32,455 nt of DNA from Sulfurospirillaceae bacterium. GTDB lineage: Bacteria; Campylobacterota; Campylobacteria; Campylobacterales; Sulfurospirillaceae. The notes below the pieces were generated by a model. It worked only from the letters and a program-made list of their open reading frames with translations, was not told the DNA's origin and did not search any database. The position numbers were made by a program, and so were the translations under genes. Positions 15,601-23,434 of this stretch are shown one piece after another. Where the stretch lies: contig JAQUVE010000016.1 in the NCBI GenBank assembly GCA_028693565.1, positions 1 to 32,455 on the forward strand. The letters run 5' to 3'. The number at the start of each line of letters is the position of its first letter. Positions within the stretch are counted from its first letter, which is position 1.

Positions 15601-18600
15601 ATGGCTAAAGTCATGAAAACTATGGATGGTAACGAAGCTGCAGCATATGCATCTTATGCTTTTACCGAAGTTGCTGGCATCTATCCAATCACGCCTTCTT
15701 CACCAATGGCTGATTTTACAGATATCTGGGCTTCTCAAGGAAAGAAAAATTTATTTGGTATGCCTGTTAAAGTGGTTGAAATGCAAAGTGAAGGTGGTGC
15801 TGCTGGTACTGTTCACGGTTCTTTACAAGCTGGTGCCCTAACGACAACCTATACCGCATCTCAAGGTCTATTACTTAAAATTCCAAACATGTACAAAATG
15901 GCAGGACAATTACTTCCAAGCGTTATTCACGTCAGTGCCCGTACCTTAGCGACTCACGCACTTTCTATTTTTGGTGATCATCAAGATGTTTATGCCGCAC
16001 GCCAGACAGGTTACGCGATGCTCTCTTCTGGTTCAGTTCAAGAAGTTATGGACTTAGCAGGTGTTGCTCACTTATGTGCTATTAAAGGGCGTGTTCCTTT
16101 TTTACATTTTTTTGATGGTTTTAGAACATCGCATGAAATTCAAAAAATTGAACTCATGGATTATGCTGTTTTTGATAGATTGTTAGACAAAGAAGCCGTC
16201 CAAAAATTTAGAGATGAGGCATTAAACCCAGAAAATCCAAAAACTCGCGGTACTGCACAAAATGATGATATCTATTTTCAAGGCAGAGAAGCTCAAAATA
16301 AATTTTATAATGCTTTACCGGATATTGTTGCAAATTATATGGCAGAAATTTCTAAAGAGACAGGACGTGACTATAAGCCATTTTCATTCTATGGAGCGCC
16401 TGATGCAGAGAGAATTGTTGTTGCAATGGGCTCTGTAACAGAATGTCTTAAAGAAACTATAGATTATTTGATGAGTAAAGGTGAAAAAGTAGGTTTAATT
16501 ATCCCACATCTTTATAGACCATTTAGTGTTAAATACCTTATGGATGTTATGCCAGAATCTGTTAAAAAGATTTCCGTTCTTGATAGAACCAAAGAATCAG
16601 GTTCAATTGGTGAACCATTGTATTTAGATATGAGAGCAGCATTTTATGGACAAGCAAATGCACCAATTATTGTAGGTGGACGTTATGGTCTTTCTTCAAA
16701 AGACGTTGATCCTGCACAAATGTTAGCTGTTTTTGAAAATCTTAAACTTGATGCTCCAAAAAATGACTTTACTGTGGGTATTGTTGATGATGTGACTTTT
16801 AAATCACTTGAAGTAAAAGAAAAAATGAGTTTAGGCGATGCTGCTACTAAAGAGTGCTTATTCTACGGATTAGGTGCTGATGGTACGGTTGGTGCTAACA
16901 AAAGTTCTATTAAAATCATCGGTGATGAGACAGATATGTATGCACAGGCTTATTTTGCATACGATTCTAAAAAGTCAGGTGGTTTTACACGTTCTCACTT
17001 ACGTTTTGGTAAAAAACCGATTCGCTCAACTTATCTTGTATCCAATCCTCACTTTGTAGCCTGTTCTGTTGCTGCGTACTTAGAACTTTATGATGTGATT
17101 GATGGTATCCGTGAAAATGGTACTTTTTTATTAAATTCAATTTGGGATGCAGATGAAACGATTCAAAGAATTCCAAATAAAGTAAAACGTATCTTGGCTA
17201 CAAAAAATGTTAATTTTTACATTATCAATGCGACTAAATTGGCACGCGATATTGGTCTAGGTAATAGAAGTAATACTATTATGCAATCCGCATTCTTCAA
17301 ACTTGCCGAAATTATTGATTTTGAAGAAGCGCAAGCCTTTATGAAAAAGCAAGCTTATAAATCATACCACAAAAAAGGTGACCAAATCGTTGAGCTTAAC
17401 TATAAAGCGATTGATGTAGGTGCTAATGGCTTGATTAAAGTTCCTGTTGATGCTGCATGGAAAACATTGGCAGATGATGTTAAAACGACAGAAGATAAAT
17501 ACCTTGGTACTGATTTTGTTGAAAAAATTGCAAAACCAATTAATGCTGCACGTGGAGATAGTTTACCCGTTTCAGTTTTCAATGGTTATGAAGATGGTAC
17601 CTTTGAGCATGGAACAACAGAATATGAAAAACGTGGTGTTGGTGTCATGGTTCCAAAATGGATTGAAGAGAATTGTATCCAATGTAATCAGTGTGCTTTC
17701 GTTTGCCCTCATGCCGTTATTCGTCCATTCCTTATTAATGATGCAGAATTTGCAGGTGCTCCTGAAGGTGTTAAAGCACATGCGATTGAAGCGAAAGGTA
17801 AAGAGCTTAAAGGCTTAAAATACAAAATCCAAGTTTCTGCACTTGATTGTACTGGATGTGACCTTTGTGTTGCCGCTTGTCCTACTAAAGAGAAGTCATT
17901 GGTTATGGTTCCACTAGGCGAGAGTATTGATGCTGGTGAGCAAGTCAATGCAGATTATTTATTTAAAAAAGTGACATACAAAGACGACATTCTTTCTAAA
18001 AATACGGTTAAAGGTTCTCAGTTTGCAAAACCTCTCTTTGAGTTCCACGCGGCATGTCCAGGTTGTGGTGAAACACCATATATCACACTTGCAACTCGTT
18101 TATTTGGTGAGAGTATGATGATTGCCAATGCTACAGGATGTTCATCAATCTATGGTGGTTCAGCTCCATCTACACCTTATCGCAAAAATGATGAAGGTCA
18201 TGGTCCAGCGTGGGCAAACTCATTGTTTGAAGATAATGCTGAATTTGGCTTAGGTATGCACGTAGCGGTTGAAACAATGAGACATAGAATTCACAGTGTC
18301 ATGGAAAGCGCACTTGAAACTGCCCCAAATGCAATCGCAGCACTTTATAAAGATTGGATCGAATTTAGAGATGATAGAGCTAAGAGTACAGAAATTAGAA
18401 ATCTTTTAGTCCCTCAATTAGAAGCAAATCCGACAGCTGCTGGTGCGGAAGTTATTTTAGGTCTAAAACAATATCTTTCTAAAAAATCACAATGGATTTT
18501 TGGTGGAGATGGTTGGGCATATGACATTGGTTACGGTGGACTTGACCATGTTATCGCAAGTGGCGAAGATGTCAATATCTTAGTTCTTGATACTGAGGTT

Positions 18601-19158
18601 TACTCAAATACGGGTGGACAAAGTTCAAAATCATCACGTACAGGTTCGATTGCGCAGTTTACAGCAGCTGGAAAGCCAGTACAAAAGAAAGATTTAGGTT
18701 ATATTGCGATGACATACGGTAATGTTTTTGTTGCGCAAATTAACTCAAATGCTTCTGCGGCGCAAGCGATTAAAGCATTTGAAGCAGCCGAAGCGTATCC
18801 TGGTGTATCACTCATCATTGCCTATTCTCCATGTATTGCTCACGGAATTAAAGGCGGTATGGGAAAATCAGGTAACCAAGGCGAATTAGCTACTAAATGT
18901 GGTTACTGGCCAATTTATACCTATGATCCTCGTTTAGAAGCGGAAGGTAAAAACCCTGTAAAAATTACAGGTAAAGAGCCTGATTGGTCATTGTATGATG
19001 ATTTCTTGATGAATGAAGTACGTTATGCGTCACTCAAAAAATCAAATCCAGAACATGCTCAAGCATTGTTTGAACACAATAAAAAAGATGCACAAAGAAG
19101 ATGGAGACAACTCAATCGTCTAGCGCAAGCTGATTTCTCAAATGAGTTAGGACAATAA
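15601..19158 (+). CDS. nifJ: Pyruvate:ferredoxin/flavodoxin oxidoreductase, single chain
   Basis: The 1185-residue protein is the fused homodimeric PFOR. It converts pyruvate and CoA to acetyl-CoA and CO2 and passes electrons to ferredoxin or flavodoxin. Domain order is: pyrimidine-binding domain (GNEAAAYASYAFTEVAGIYPITPSSP region), transketolase C-like domain (about 260-420), EKR domain, a 2x[4Fe-4S] ferredoxin domain (Cys692/695/698/702 and Cys750/753/756/760), and the TPP domain (ACPGCGETPY with Cys819/822, NATGCSS, GGDGWAYDIGYGGLDH, SNTGGQSSKSS). All clusters look intact. AAGGGGA precedes the ATG. A 21-codon frame (15536-15601) ends one base into the start (TAATG). A strong terminator follows. 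Confidence 0.97.
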   Translation: MAKVMKTMDGNEAAAYASYAFTEVAGIYPITPSSPMADFTDIWASQGKKNLFGMPVKVVEMQSEGGAAGTVHGSLQAGALTTTYTASQGLLLKIPNMYKMAGQLLPSVIHVSARTLATHALSIFGDHQDVYAARQTGYAMLSSGSVQEVMDLAGVAHLCAIKGRVPFLHFFDGFRTSHEIQKIELMDYAVFDRLLDKEAVQKFRDEALNPENPKTRGTAQNDDIYFQGREAQNKFYNALPDIVANYMAEISKETGRDYKPFSFYGAPDAERIVVAMGSVTECLKETIDYLMSKGEKVGLIIPHLYRPFSVKYLMDVMPESVKKISVLDRTKESGSIGEPLYLDMRAAFYGQANAPIIVGGRYGLSSKDVDPAQMLAVFENLKLDAPKNDFTVGIVDDVTFKSLEVKEKMSLGDAATKECLFYGLGADGTVGANKSSIKIIGDETDMYAQAYFAYDSKKSGGFTRSHLRFGKKPIRSTYLVSNPHFVACSVAAYLELYDVIDGIRENGTFLLNSIWDADETIQRIPNKVKRILATKNVNFYIINATKLARDIGLGNRSNTIMQSAFFKLAEIIDFEEAQAFMKKQAYKSYHKKGDQIVELNYKAIDVGANGLIKVPVDAAWKTLADDVKTTEDKYLGTDFVEKIAKPINAARGDSLPVSVFNGYEDGTFEHGTTEYEKRGVGVMVPKWIEENCIQCNQCAFVCPHAVIRPFLINDAEFAGAPEGVKAHAIEAKGKELKGLKYKIQVSALDCTGCDLCVAACPTKEKSLVMVPLGESIDAGEQVNADYLFKKVTYKDDILSKNTVKGSQFAKPLFEFHAACPGCGETPYITLATRLFGESMMIANATGCSSIYGGSAPSTPYRKNDEGHGPAWANSLFEDNAEFGLGMHVAVETMRHRIHSVMESALETAPNAIAALYKDWIEFRDDRAKSTEIRNLLVPQLEANPTAAGAEVILGLKQYLSKKSQWIFGGDGWAYDIGYGGLDHVIASGEDVNILVLDTEVYSNTGGQSSKSSRTGSIAQFTAAGKPVQKKDLGYIAMTYGNVFVAQINSNASAAQAIKAFEAAEAYPGVSLIIAYSPCIAHGIKGGMGKSGNQGELATKCGYWPIYTYDPRLEAEGKNPVKITGKEPDWSLYDDFLMNEVRYASLKKSNPEHAQALFEHNKKDAQRRWRQLNRLAQADFSNELGQ

Positions 19159-19177
19159 AATTGTCCTATAAACTTTA

Positions 19178-19213
19178 GGGATGTGAGATTTTTTTCTCAC
19201 ATCCCTTTTTTTT
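19178..19213 (+). terminator. Rho-independent terminator of PFOR gene
   Basis: A perfect 11-bp stem (19178-19188 with 19195-19205, GGGATGTGAGA) has a T6 loop and is followed by a run of eight Ts. The T-run reaches into the stop codon of the convergent zinc-ribbon gene. Confidence 0.95.
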
Positions 19214-19406
19214 AATTGTTAAATTCCGCTTCTACTTCAGCATTTGATTTAACGACATCGCCACTTCCATGGATGATATGAGGAATGCAGCTTGTACAAA
19301 CATGAATCTCTTCCCCATTTTTCATCGCTTTAATAAAAACAGCTCCAGCACTCTCTTCGCTTGAACGTAAACATACATTGCACACTTGAACGTTATTGAT
19401 TTGCAT
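19212..19406 (-). CDS. Small zinc-ribbon-like protein
   Basis: The 64-residue protein has two CxxC pairs (Cys9/Cys12 and Cys37/Cys40), which would hold one zinc. I do not recognise a named family. A frame open to 19598 exists, but the ATG ending at 19406 is the real start: AAAAGGAGT lies just upstream, a TATAAT is at 19431-19436 (minus), and the first Cys pair falls at residue 9. The extra N-terminal codons would run through the branched hairpin element. The acidic tail and lack of a signal peptide suggest a cytoplasmic protein, possibly nucleic-acid or protein binding. Confidence 0.8.
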   Translation of the reverse strand: MQINNVQVCNVCLRSSEESAGAVFIKAMKNGEEIHVCTSCIPHIIHGSGDVVKSNAEVEAEFNN

Positions 19407-19430
19407 TGTTACTCCTTTTAATTTTGGTGT

Positions 19431-19436
19431 ATTATA
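19431..19436 (-). promoter_or_regulatory. Candidate -10 element for the zinc-ribbon gene
   Basis: A perfect TATAAT on the minus strand, preceded by TTTTGAC, lies 24 bases upstream of the ATG. It supports the short form of the protein. Confidence 0.55.
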
Positions 19437-19504
19437 GTCAAAAGAAGTTCGAAAAAAAATGAGGTAAATCAAGAATTTTACAAAAATCCCAAGTAGAAAA
19501 TAAA

Positions 19505-19591
19505 ACGCAACGCTAAGCACCAAAGGTGCGTGGGCACTCTGCCGAAGAGAACTTAGCGTTAGCGTAGTTTTTAGAGCTTTGCTGTAAAAGC
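19505..19591. other. Branched inverted-repeat element (possible repeat or small RNA)
   Basis: AACGCTAAG (19509-19517) pairs with CTTAGCGTT (19552-19560). The stem extends four more pairs (19505-19508 with 19562-19565) past one bulged A. Inside are two small arms: CACC-AAA-GGTG (19518-19528) and CTCT-GCCGA-AGAG (19537-19549). A third hairpin, GCTTT/AAAGC (19576-19580 with 19587-19591), follows. It lies in the 201-base gap between the lipoprotein and zinc-ribbon genes. It resembles a mobile palindromic repeat or structured RNA; only one copy is in the window. Confidence 0.6.
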
Positions 19592-19607
19592 GTATCACAA
19601 TGTTATA

Positions 19608-20381
19608 TCATAAAAATAACACTAAACTTATCATAGCTTGAATACCAATGTCTACAGGCTCTTGACCAATAATACGAGCACTGTTTTTCACATGAAAAAT
19701 CATCTGAGAAAGTAAAACTTCAAAGTTGAAATTAGAAGCACCAAAGAGAGACTCGGTGTTATTTTGAAGTGAAGATAGATTTTCTATCATACTCCATGAA
19801 GGCCGAGTACCTTGTTTAATGCGTTTCTCTAGCTCAATTTGCCAGTTGTTTTGCCACGTCAAAAAGAGGTAATTACCGTTAGAATCTTTGGCAGTTCTAA
19901 TCTTCCAGCGGATGACTTCAAGATAGTAGTAGAGTCGGTTAAATGCTTCTTGATGGTAGGTTAAAGTGGTGATTTGATGCCCTTTATCTCGTTGATAGGT
20001 CTCCCACATCAGCTTATGCAGTCCGATAATTAAAAAATCATTTCTATCCTTGATATCTGGTGACTTATCAAAAGCAATACGCAAATAATCATCATAAGTA
20101 CGAAGATAGGCATTATTGTATTTGATACGAATACTATTGTTAGATTGTCGAAGGTCGTTATAGATATAGTTTTGCTGAGATTTACTGTAGTGTGTAGGAT
20201 TTCTAAGGTCAAGTTTTTCTTTGTATTGTTTCAGCAAAGCTATGAGCGATTGATAGTCTCGATTCATTTGGGTTGCCCCATGAGACTGTAATACCTCAGA
20301 AACCTTCTCTTGGTTGGCGGCGCATCCTATAAAAAAAATCAAAAAAAAGAAGAGTAAACCAGTACGTAAAAGTCTATTCAT
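19608..20381 (-). CDS. Lipoprotein in the Na/Pi-cotransporter operon, unknown function
   Basis: The 257-residue protein has a lipoprotein signal peptide with lipobox FIGC (Cys20). The mature part is rich in Tyr, Asn, Gln and charged residues, looks mainly helical, has no further cysteine, and ends in a hydrophobic stretch (about 245-257). I do not recognise the family. Its ATG overlaps the end of the upstream 78-residue gene by 8 bases, so it is translationally coupled as the third gene of the operon. The context suggests an envelope partner of the transporter; this is inference. Confidence 0.75.
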   Translation of the reverse strand: MNRLLRTGLLFFFLIFFIGCAANQEKVSEVLQSHGATQMNRDYQSLIALLKQYKEKLDLRNPTHYSKSQQNYIYNDLRQSNNSIRIKYNNAYLRTYDDYLRIAFDKSPDIKDRNDFLIIGLHKLMWETYQRDKGHQITTLTYHQEAFNRLYYYLEVIRWKIRTAKDSNGNYLFLTWQNNWQIELEKRIKQGTRPSWSMIENLSSLQNNTESLFGASNFNFEVLLSQMIFHVKNSARIIGQEPVDIGIQAMISLVLFL

Positions 20382-20610
20382 CTAAGATTTCTTCGGCTTT
20401 TTTAATCTGCTTTTTGATGATTTTAATACTGTCTTTGAGTGCTTCACGTTTAATGATATCGGTCTCATTTTTCATCTCTTGTTTAAGGGCAATTCGTCGG
20501 GCTTTGAGTTTGTGCATCAACTCTTTTATAGCATCTTTTTTGGATTCATCACTGTGCGGTGTGAGCCCAAAAAGTTCTTCAATTTTGGTAATAAATTTAG
20601 ACTTACTCAT
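20374..20610 (-). CDS. Small coiled-coil protein in the Na/Pi-cotransporter operon
   Basis: The 78-residue protein has no signal or membrane segment. Residues about 20-76 form a highly charged heptad-like helix (KDAIKELMHKLKARRIALKQ and on to the KKAEEILDE end). AAAAGGAGT inside the 3' end of the transporter gene precedes its ATG. The ATG overlaps the transporter stop (ATGA, 4 bases), and its own stop overlaps the next lipoprotein gene by 8 bases. Such tight coupling suggests stoichiometric partners. I do not recognise the family. Confidence 0.78.
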   Translation of the reverse strand: MSKSKFITKIEELFGLTPHSDESKKDAIKELMHKLKARRIALKQEMKNETDIIKREALKDSIKIIKKQIKKAEEILDE

Positions 20611-22430
20611 GCGTTACTCCTTTTCTCTGGATTATTAGCCATTTCATCAACTTCTTGCTCATTTAACAAGAGCGCCTCTCTTCCTTCTTTGAGGGTAGTG
20701 TCTTCATGAACAAAGAGCGTATGAGCCACTTCTGCAAGCTCGGTAGCGATAGTATAAGCGTAGGTGGTATCATTCATGAGTGACGTTGCCATTGCAAAGG
20801 TTATTTTATTGGTACGAATAAGATTGTCCAATGATTTATTGGCAGCAATATCATATTTCTGAATATCAAGTTTGAGCTTACTGAGCAAAAGTACCGCAAT
20901 ATCTTCTTCATTGGCACTAAAAATAAGTTGCATATTACGTAAGAGTTTGATAAGACTTCTACGAATATGGTTATATTCATCTTTGATTGACTCATTATCT
21001 GATTCGATGTAATGCATCATGTTTTTTTGCATATGTTTAGCAGCTTTAAAAGCCTCAATAATTTTAATATTGGCATTTTTGATAGGGATGAGTTTGAGGT
21101 TTGCATCTTCTGCAAATTTGCCTTGAGCCATAACGGCGAAATTAATAATTTTGCCATAAATCATTTTGATACGGTTTTCATAAAAAAGCTCCATATCAAT
21201 ATGTATGGCTTTATTTCGAAGTTTAATAATATCGTCTATCTCCATGCCTGAGATAATATCTTCTTTGGTGATGCTAAGCCCTTTAGCGATAATTTCAAAA
21301 ACATTGCTATACAGATGCTTGGTTTCTTTAAAAAGAACGGCTTGTGCGGTATCTGGAAAATCAAGGGATAAATCATTGATGTAGAGGACATCATCCATTA
21401 TACTCTCTTCAAGAATAGGTTTTTTCAGTATACTATCAAGCAGATGACTAAGAAGTGTAATGAGCGGAGAAAATAGTGCAACGCATAGCACATTGAAATA
21501 GGTATGGTAAAGTGCAATTTTGAGCGCTAAATCACTTGATTTAATGCCTAAAAAAGGTGCTGTAATATCGATCAGTTGTACACTTTGTGGTACAAGCCCA
21601 ATGAGTAAAAGTCCTGTTGTAAAATTGATAAAAAAATGTGCTCCAGCGAGTTTCTTACCTTCAATACTAGCTCCCAAGGCTCCAATGATAGCGGTAATGG
21701 TAGTACCCATGTTTGCCCCAATGGTGAGTGCAATGGCATTTTCATAGGTGATTTGTGAGGCTGATAATGCGGTTAAAATTAAAACTAAACTGGCGTGCGA
21801 GGATTGCATAATGATGGTTGCAATAATGCCAATCACCACGAAAATAAGTGTTCCACGAAAACCGCTCACAGCATATTTAGTGAGATCAATACTCTCTTTA
21901 AAGGCATCAAAACCCTCTTTCATATACGCAATACCTAAAAAAGCAAAGCCCAGTCCTGTTAGAACATAACCAAAACCCTTCAGTTTTTGATTGCTTTGGA
22001 AGATAAACATAGTGCCAAAAACTAACATCGGCATCGCATAGGTTGCAAGACTGATTTTGAGTCCATAGCCCGCGATAAGCCATGCGCCAGTTGTTGTCCC
22101 GATATTGGCTCCTAAAACGATACCAATTCCTTGAGTCAGCCCAATCAGTCCCGCACTGATAAAAGAGATGGCAATGACGGCGACAAGACCACTGGATTGC
22201 ATTAAGGTTGTTGTGATAGCTCCAAATATGATACTTTTATAAACCTTGTTGGTAAATGCTTTTAAAAATTTATCTAAAAGGCCTCCTGTAAAAAAACGAA
22301 AACCCTCTTCCAAAGAGAGCATCCCAAAGAGAAAAATAGCTACACCAGCACTAATGCTTAAGGTATTTTTGCTTTGAATAAAGGCATAACTCAGCGTAAT
22401 AATCATCAAAAGTAAAAAGAGACGTTTCAT
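20607..22430 (-). CDS. Na/Pi-cotransporter family protein with PhoU-like tail
   Basis: The 607-residue inner-membrane protein has two inverted Na/Pi-cotransporter repeats. The first has TTLMQSSGLVAVIAISF and GANIGTTTGAW (about 75-117). The second has IIMQSSHASLVLILTALS and GANMGTTITAI (about 207-252). The QSS motifs are the hallmark of the NptA/SLC34 fold. The part after about residue 345 is a soluble helical PhoU-like domain, as in E. coli YjbB. Phosphate transport is likely, probably export or low-affinity flux; direction cannot be told from sequence. It is the first gene of a three-gene coupled operon, divergent from luxS. Confidence 0.9.
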   Translation of the reverse strand: MKRLFLLLMIITLSYAFIQSKNTLSISAGVAIFLFGMLSLEEGFRFFTGGLLDKFLKAFTNKVYKSIIFGAITTTLMQSSGLVAVIAISFISAGLIGLTQGIGIVLGANIGTTTGAWLIAGYGLKISLATYAMPMLVFGTMFIFQSNQKLKGFGYVLTGLGFAFLGIAYMKEGFDAFKESIDLTKYAVSGFRGTLIFVVIGIIATIIMQSSHASLVLILTALSASQITYENAIALTIGANMGTTITAIIGALGASIEGKKLAGAHFFINFTTGLLLIGLVPQSVQLIDITAPFLGIKSSDLALKIALYHTYFNVLCVALFSPLITLLSHLLDSILKKPILEESIMDDVLYINDLSLDFPDTAQAVLFKETKHLYSNVFEIIAKGLSITKEDIISGMEIDDIIKLRNKAIHIDMELFYENRIKMIYGKIINFAVMAQGKFAEDANLKLIPIKNANIKIIEAFKAAKHMQKNMMHYIESDNESIKDEYNHIRRSLIKLLRNMQLIFSANEEDIAVLLLSKLKLDIQKYDIAANKSLDNLIRTNKITFAMATSLMNDTTYAYTIATELAEVAHTLFVHEDTTLKEGREALLLNEQEVDEMANNPEKRSNA

Positions 22431-22465
22431 CGGCTTTGCCTTGACAAAAGAGATGGTGAATAATT

Positions 22466-22474
22466 ATTGTATCA
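22466..22474 (-). promoter_or_regulatory. Extended -10 promoter for the Na/Pi-cotransporter operon
   Basis: On the minus strand this reads TGATACAAT, a near-perfect extended -10, 36 bases from the ATG. It lies back to back with the luxS extended -10 (22481-22489), separated by 6 bases. Confidence 0.6.
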
Positions 22475-22480
22475 CTTTTT

Positions 22481-22489
22481 TGATATAAT
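22481..22489 (+). promoter_or_regulatory. Extended -10 promoter for luxS
   Basis: TGATATAAT lies 20 bases before the luxS ATG, with AAAGGA as ribosome-binding site in between. A TTGACA at 22441-22446 is too far upstream (37 bases) to be its -35. Confidence 0.7.
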
Positions 22490-22509
22490 CAAAACAAAAA
22501 AGGATTGAT

Positions 22510-23010
22510 ATGCCACTCCTCGATAGTTTTTGTGTAGATCACGTCAAAATGCCTGCCCCTGCGGTCAGAGTCGCTAAAAAAATGAAAACTCCCAAAGGAG
22601 ACGAAATCAGTGTTTTTGATTTGCGTTTTTGCAAACCCAATCAAGACATCTTACCTGAACGAGGTATTCATACCTTAGAACACCTTTTTGCAGGTTTTAT
22701 GCGACAGCATCTTAATGGCAATGGTGTGGAGATTATTGATATTTCACCGATGGGGTGTCGCACAGGATTTTATATGAGTCTTGTGGGTGATCCTAATGAA
22801 GAGCGTGTTGTGAATGCGTGGGAAGCCTCGATGAAAGATGTTCTGAGTGTTAAGAGTGAAAAAGATATTCCTGAGCTTAATATTTATCAATGCGGTACAT
22901 GCCAAATGCACTCTTTGGATGAAGCCCAAACGATTGCTCAAAAGATTTTGACGCAAGGTATTGGTATCATGGATAACGAAGCGCTAAAACTGGATATTTC
23001 ACAACTTTAA
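22510..23010 (+). CDS. luxS: S-ribosylhomocysteine lyase (autoinducer-2 synthesis)
   Basis: The 166-residue enzyme splits S-ribosylhomocysteine to homocysteine and DPD, the AI-2 precursor, in the activated methyl cycle. The metal site is intact: HTLEH gives His54 and His58 with catalytic Glu57, Cys128 (QCGTCQMHS) is the third ligand, and Cys83 (MGCRTGFY) is the catalytic cysteine. The length and N-terminus ([18 protein letters not shown]) match the family. It is monocistronic, divergent from the Na/Pi operon, and its stop lies inside a palindrome shared with the convergent yhbP-like gene. Confidence 0.98.
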   Translation: MPLLDSFCVDHVKMPAPAVRVAKKMKTPKGDEISVFDLRFCKPNQDILPERGIHTLEHLFAGFMRQHLNGNGVEIIDISPMGCRTGFYMSLVGDPNEERVVNAWEASMKDVLSVKSEKDIPELNIYQCGTCQMHSLDEAQTIAQKILTQGIGIMDNEALKLDISQL

Positions 23011-23034
23011 AGAGAGTTTTTGCTCTCTTTAAAG
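23005..23034. terminator. Palindromic hairpin containing both convergent stop codons
   Basis: A perfect 12-bp stem (23005-23016 with 23023-23034, CTTTAAAGAGAG) has a TTTTTG loop. The luxS TAA and the yhbP-like TAA both lie in its left arm. No long T-run follows on either side, though a T6 run occurs at 23043-23048, so efficiency is uncertain. Confidence 0.7.
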
Positions 23035-23432
23035 TATTCAAGTTTTTTACCAAACCCCAGTGTATTATCGGTAAATTTAATATACTCAATTGCAATACTC
23101 CATAGTGATGGGTTCATAGCAAGTGCGTAAGGAAAACGTTTAAAGTAAGCTTTTTCCTCTTGTTCATCTGCTTTTTGATAGTGCCCTGTAAACTGAAGAC
23201 CTTGAATTTTTCCTACCACAGATGTTTCTAAGGCGATGCTTCCTGCAACACGGCTATTCAGTAATGCTTCACTTCCATGTCGCGTTTGCTCACTTGTTGC
23301 GATAACAAACGAAGGAGTCTCTTTTATGAAAGCAAAAAAACAGCTTGCGCAATAGGGCTGATTTTCGTGACATGTCGCCAATGTTAAGAGATGGTGTTTG
23401 GCGATAAATTTTTGAATGGCAACATCAAGCAT
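23007..23432 (-). CDS. YhbP/UPF0306-like flavin-binding split-barrel protein
   Basis: The 141-residue protein resembles the pyridoxamine-phosphate-oxidase-like FMN-binding split barrel. The closest match I recall is E. coli YhbP: both have a TRHG/TRHA turn after a beta strand, an internal G-x-Q-F-x-G strand, a RFP segment, and the C-terminal signature [12 protein letters not shown]. The function is unknown. Its ATG begins 2 bases after the permease stop, so it is the last gene of the efflux operon, perhaps by chance of packing. It overlaps luxS by 4 bases at the 3' end. Confidence 0.85.
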   Translation of the reverse strand: MLDVAIQKFIAKHHLLTLATCHENQPYCASCFFAFIKETPSFVIATSEQTRHGSEALLNSRVAGSIALETSVVGKIQGLQFTGHYQKADEQEEKAYFKRFPYALAMNPSLWSIAIEYIKFTDNTLGFGKKLEYFKESKNSL

Positions 23433-23434
23433 TC

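Noticed and set aside
19407-19598. N-terminal extension of the zinc-ribbon protein to 128 residues
   Set aside because: The extension runs across the branched hairpin element, and a strong AAAAGGAGT site plus TATAAT support the ATG ending at 19406.
22441-22446. TTGACA as the -35 box of luxS
   Set aside because: It is 37 bases from the TATAAT, far beyond the usual 16-18, and sits close to the start of the divergent gene.
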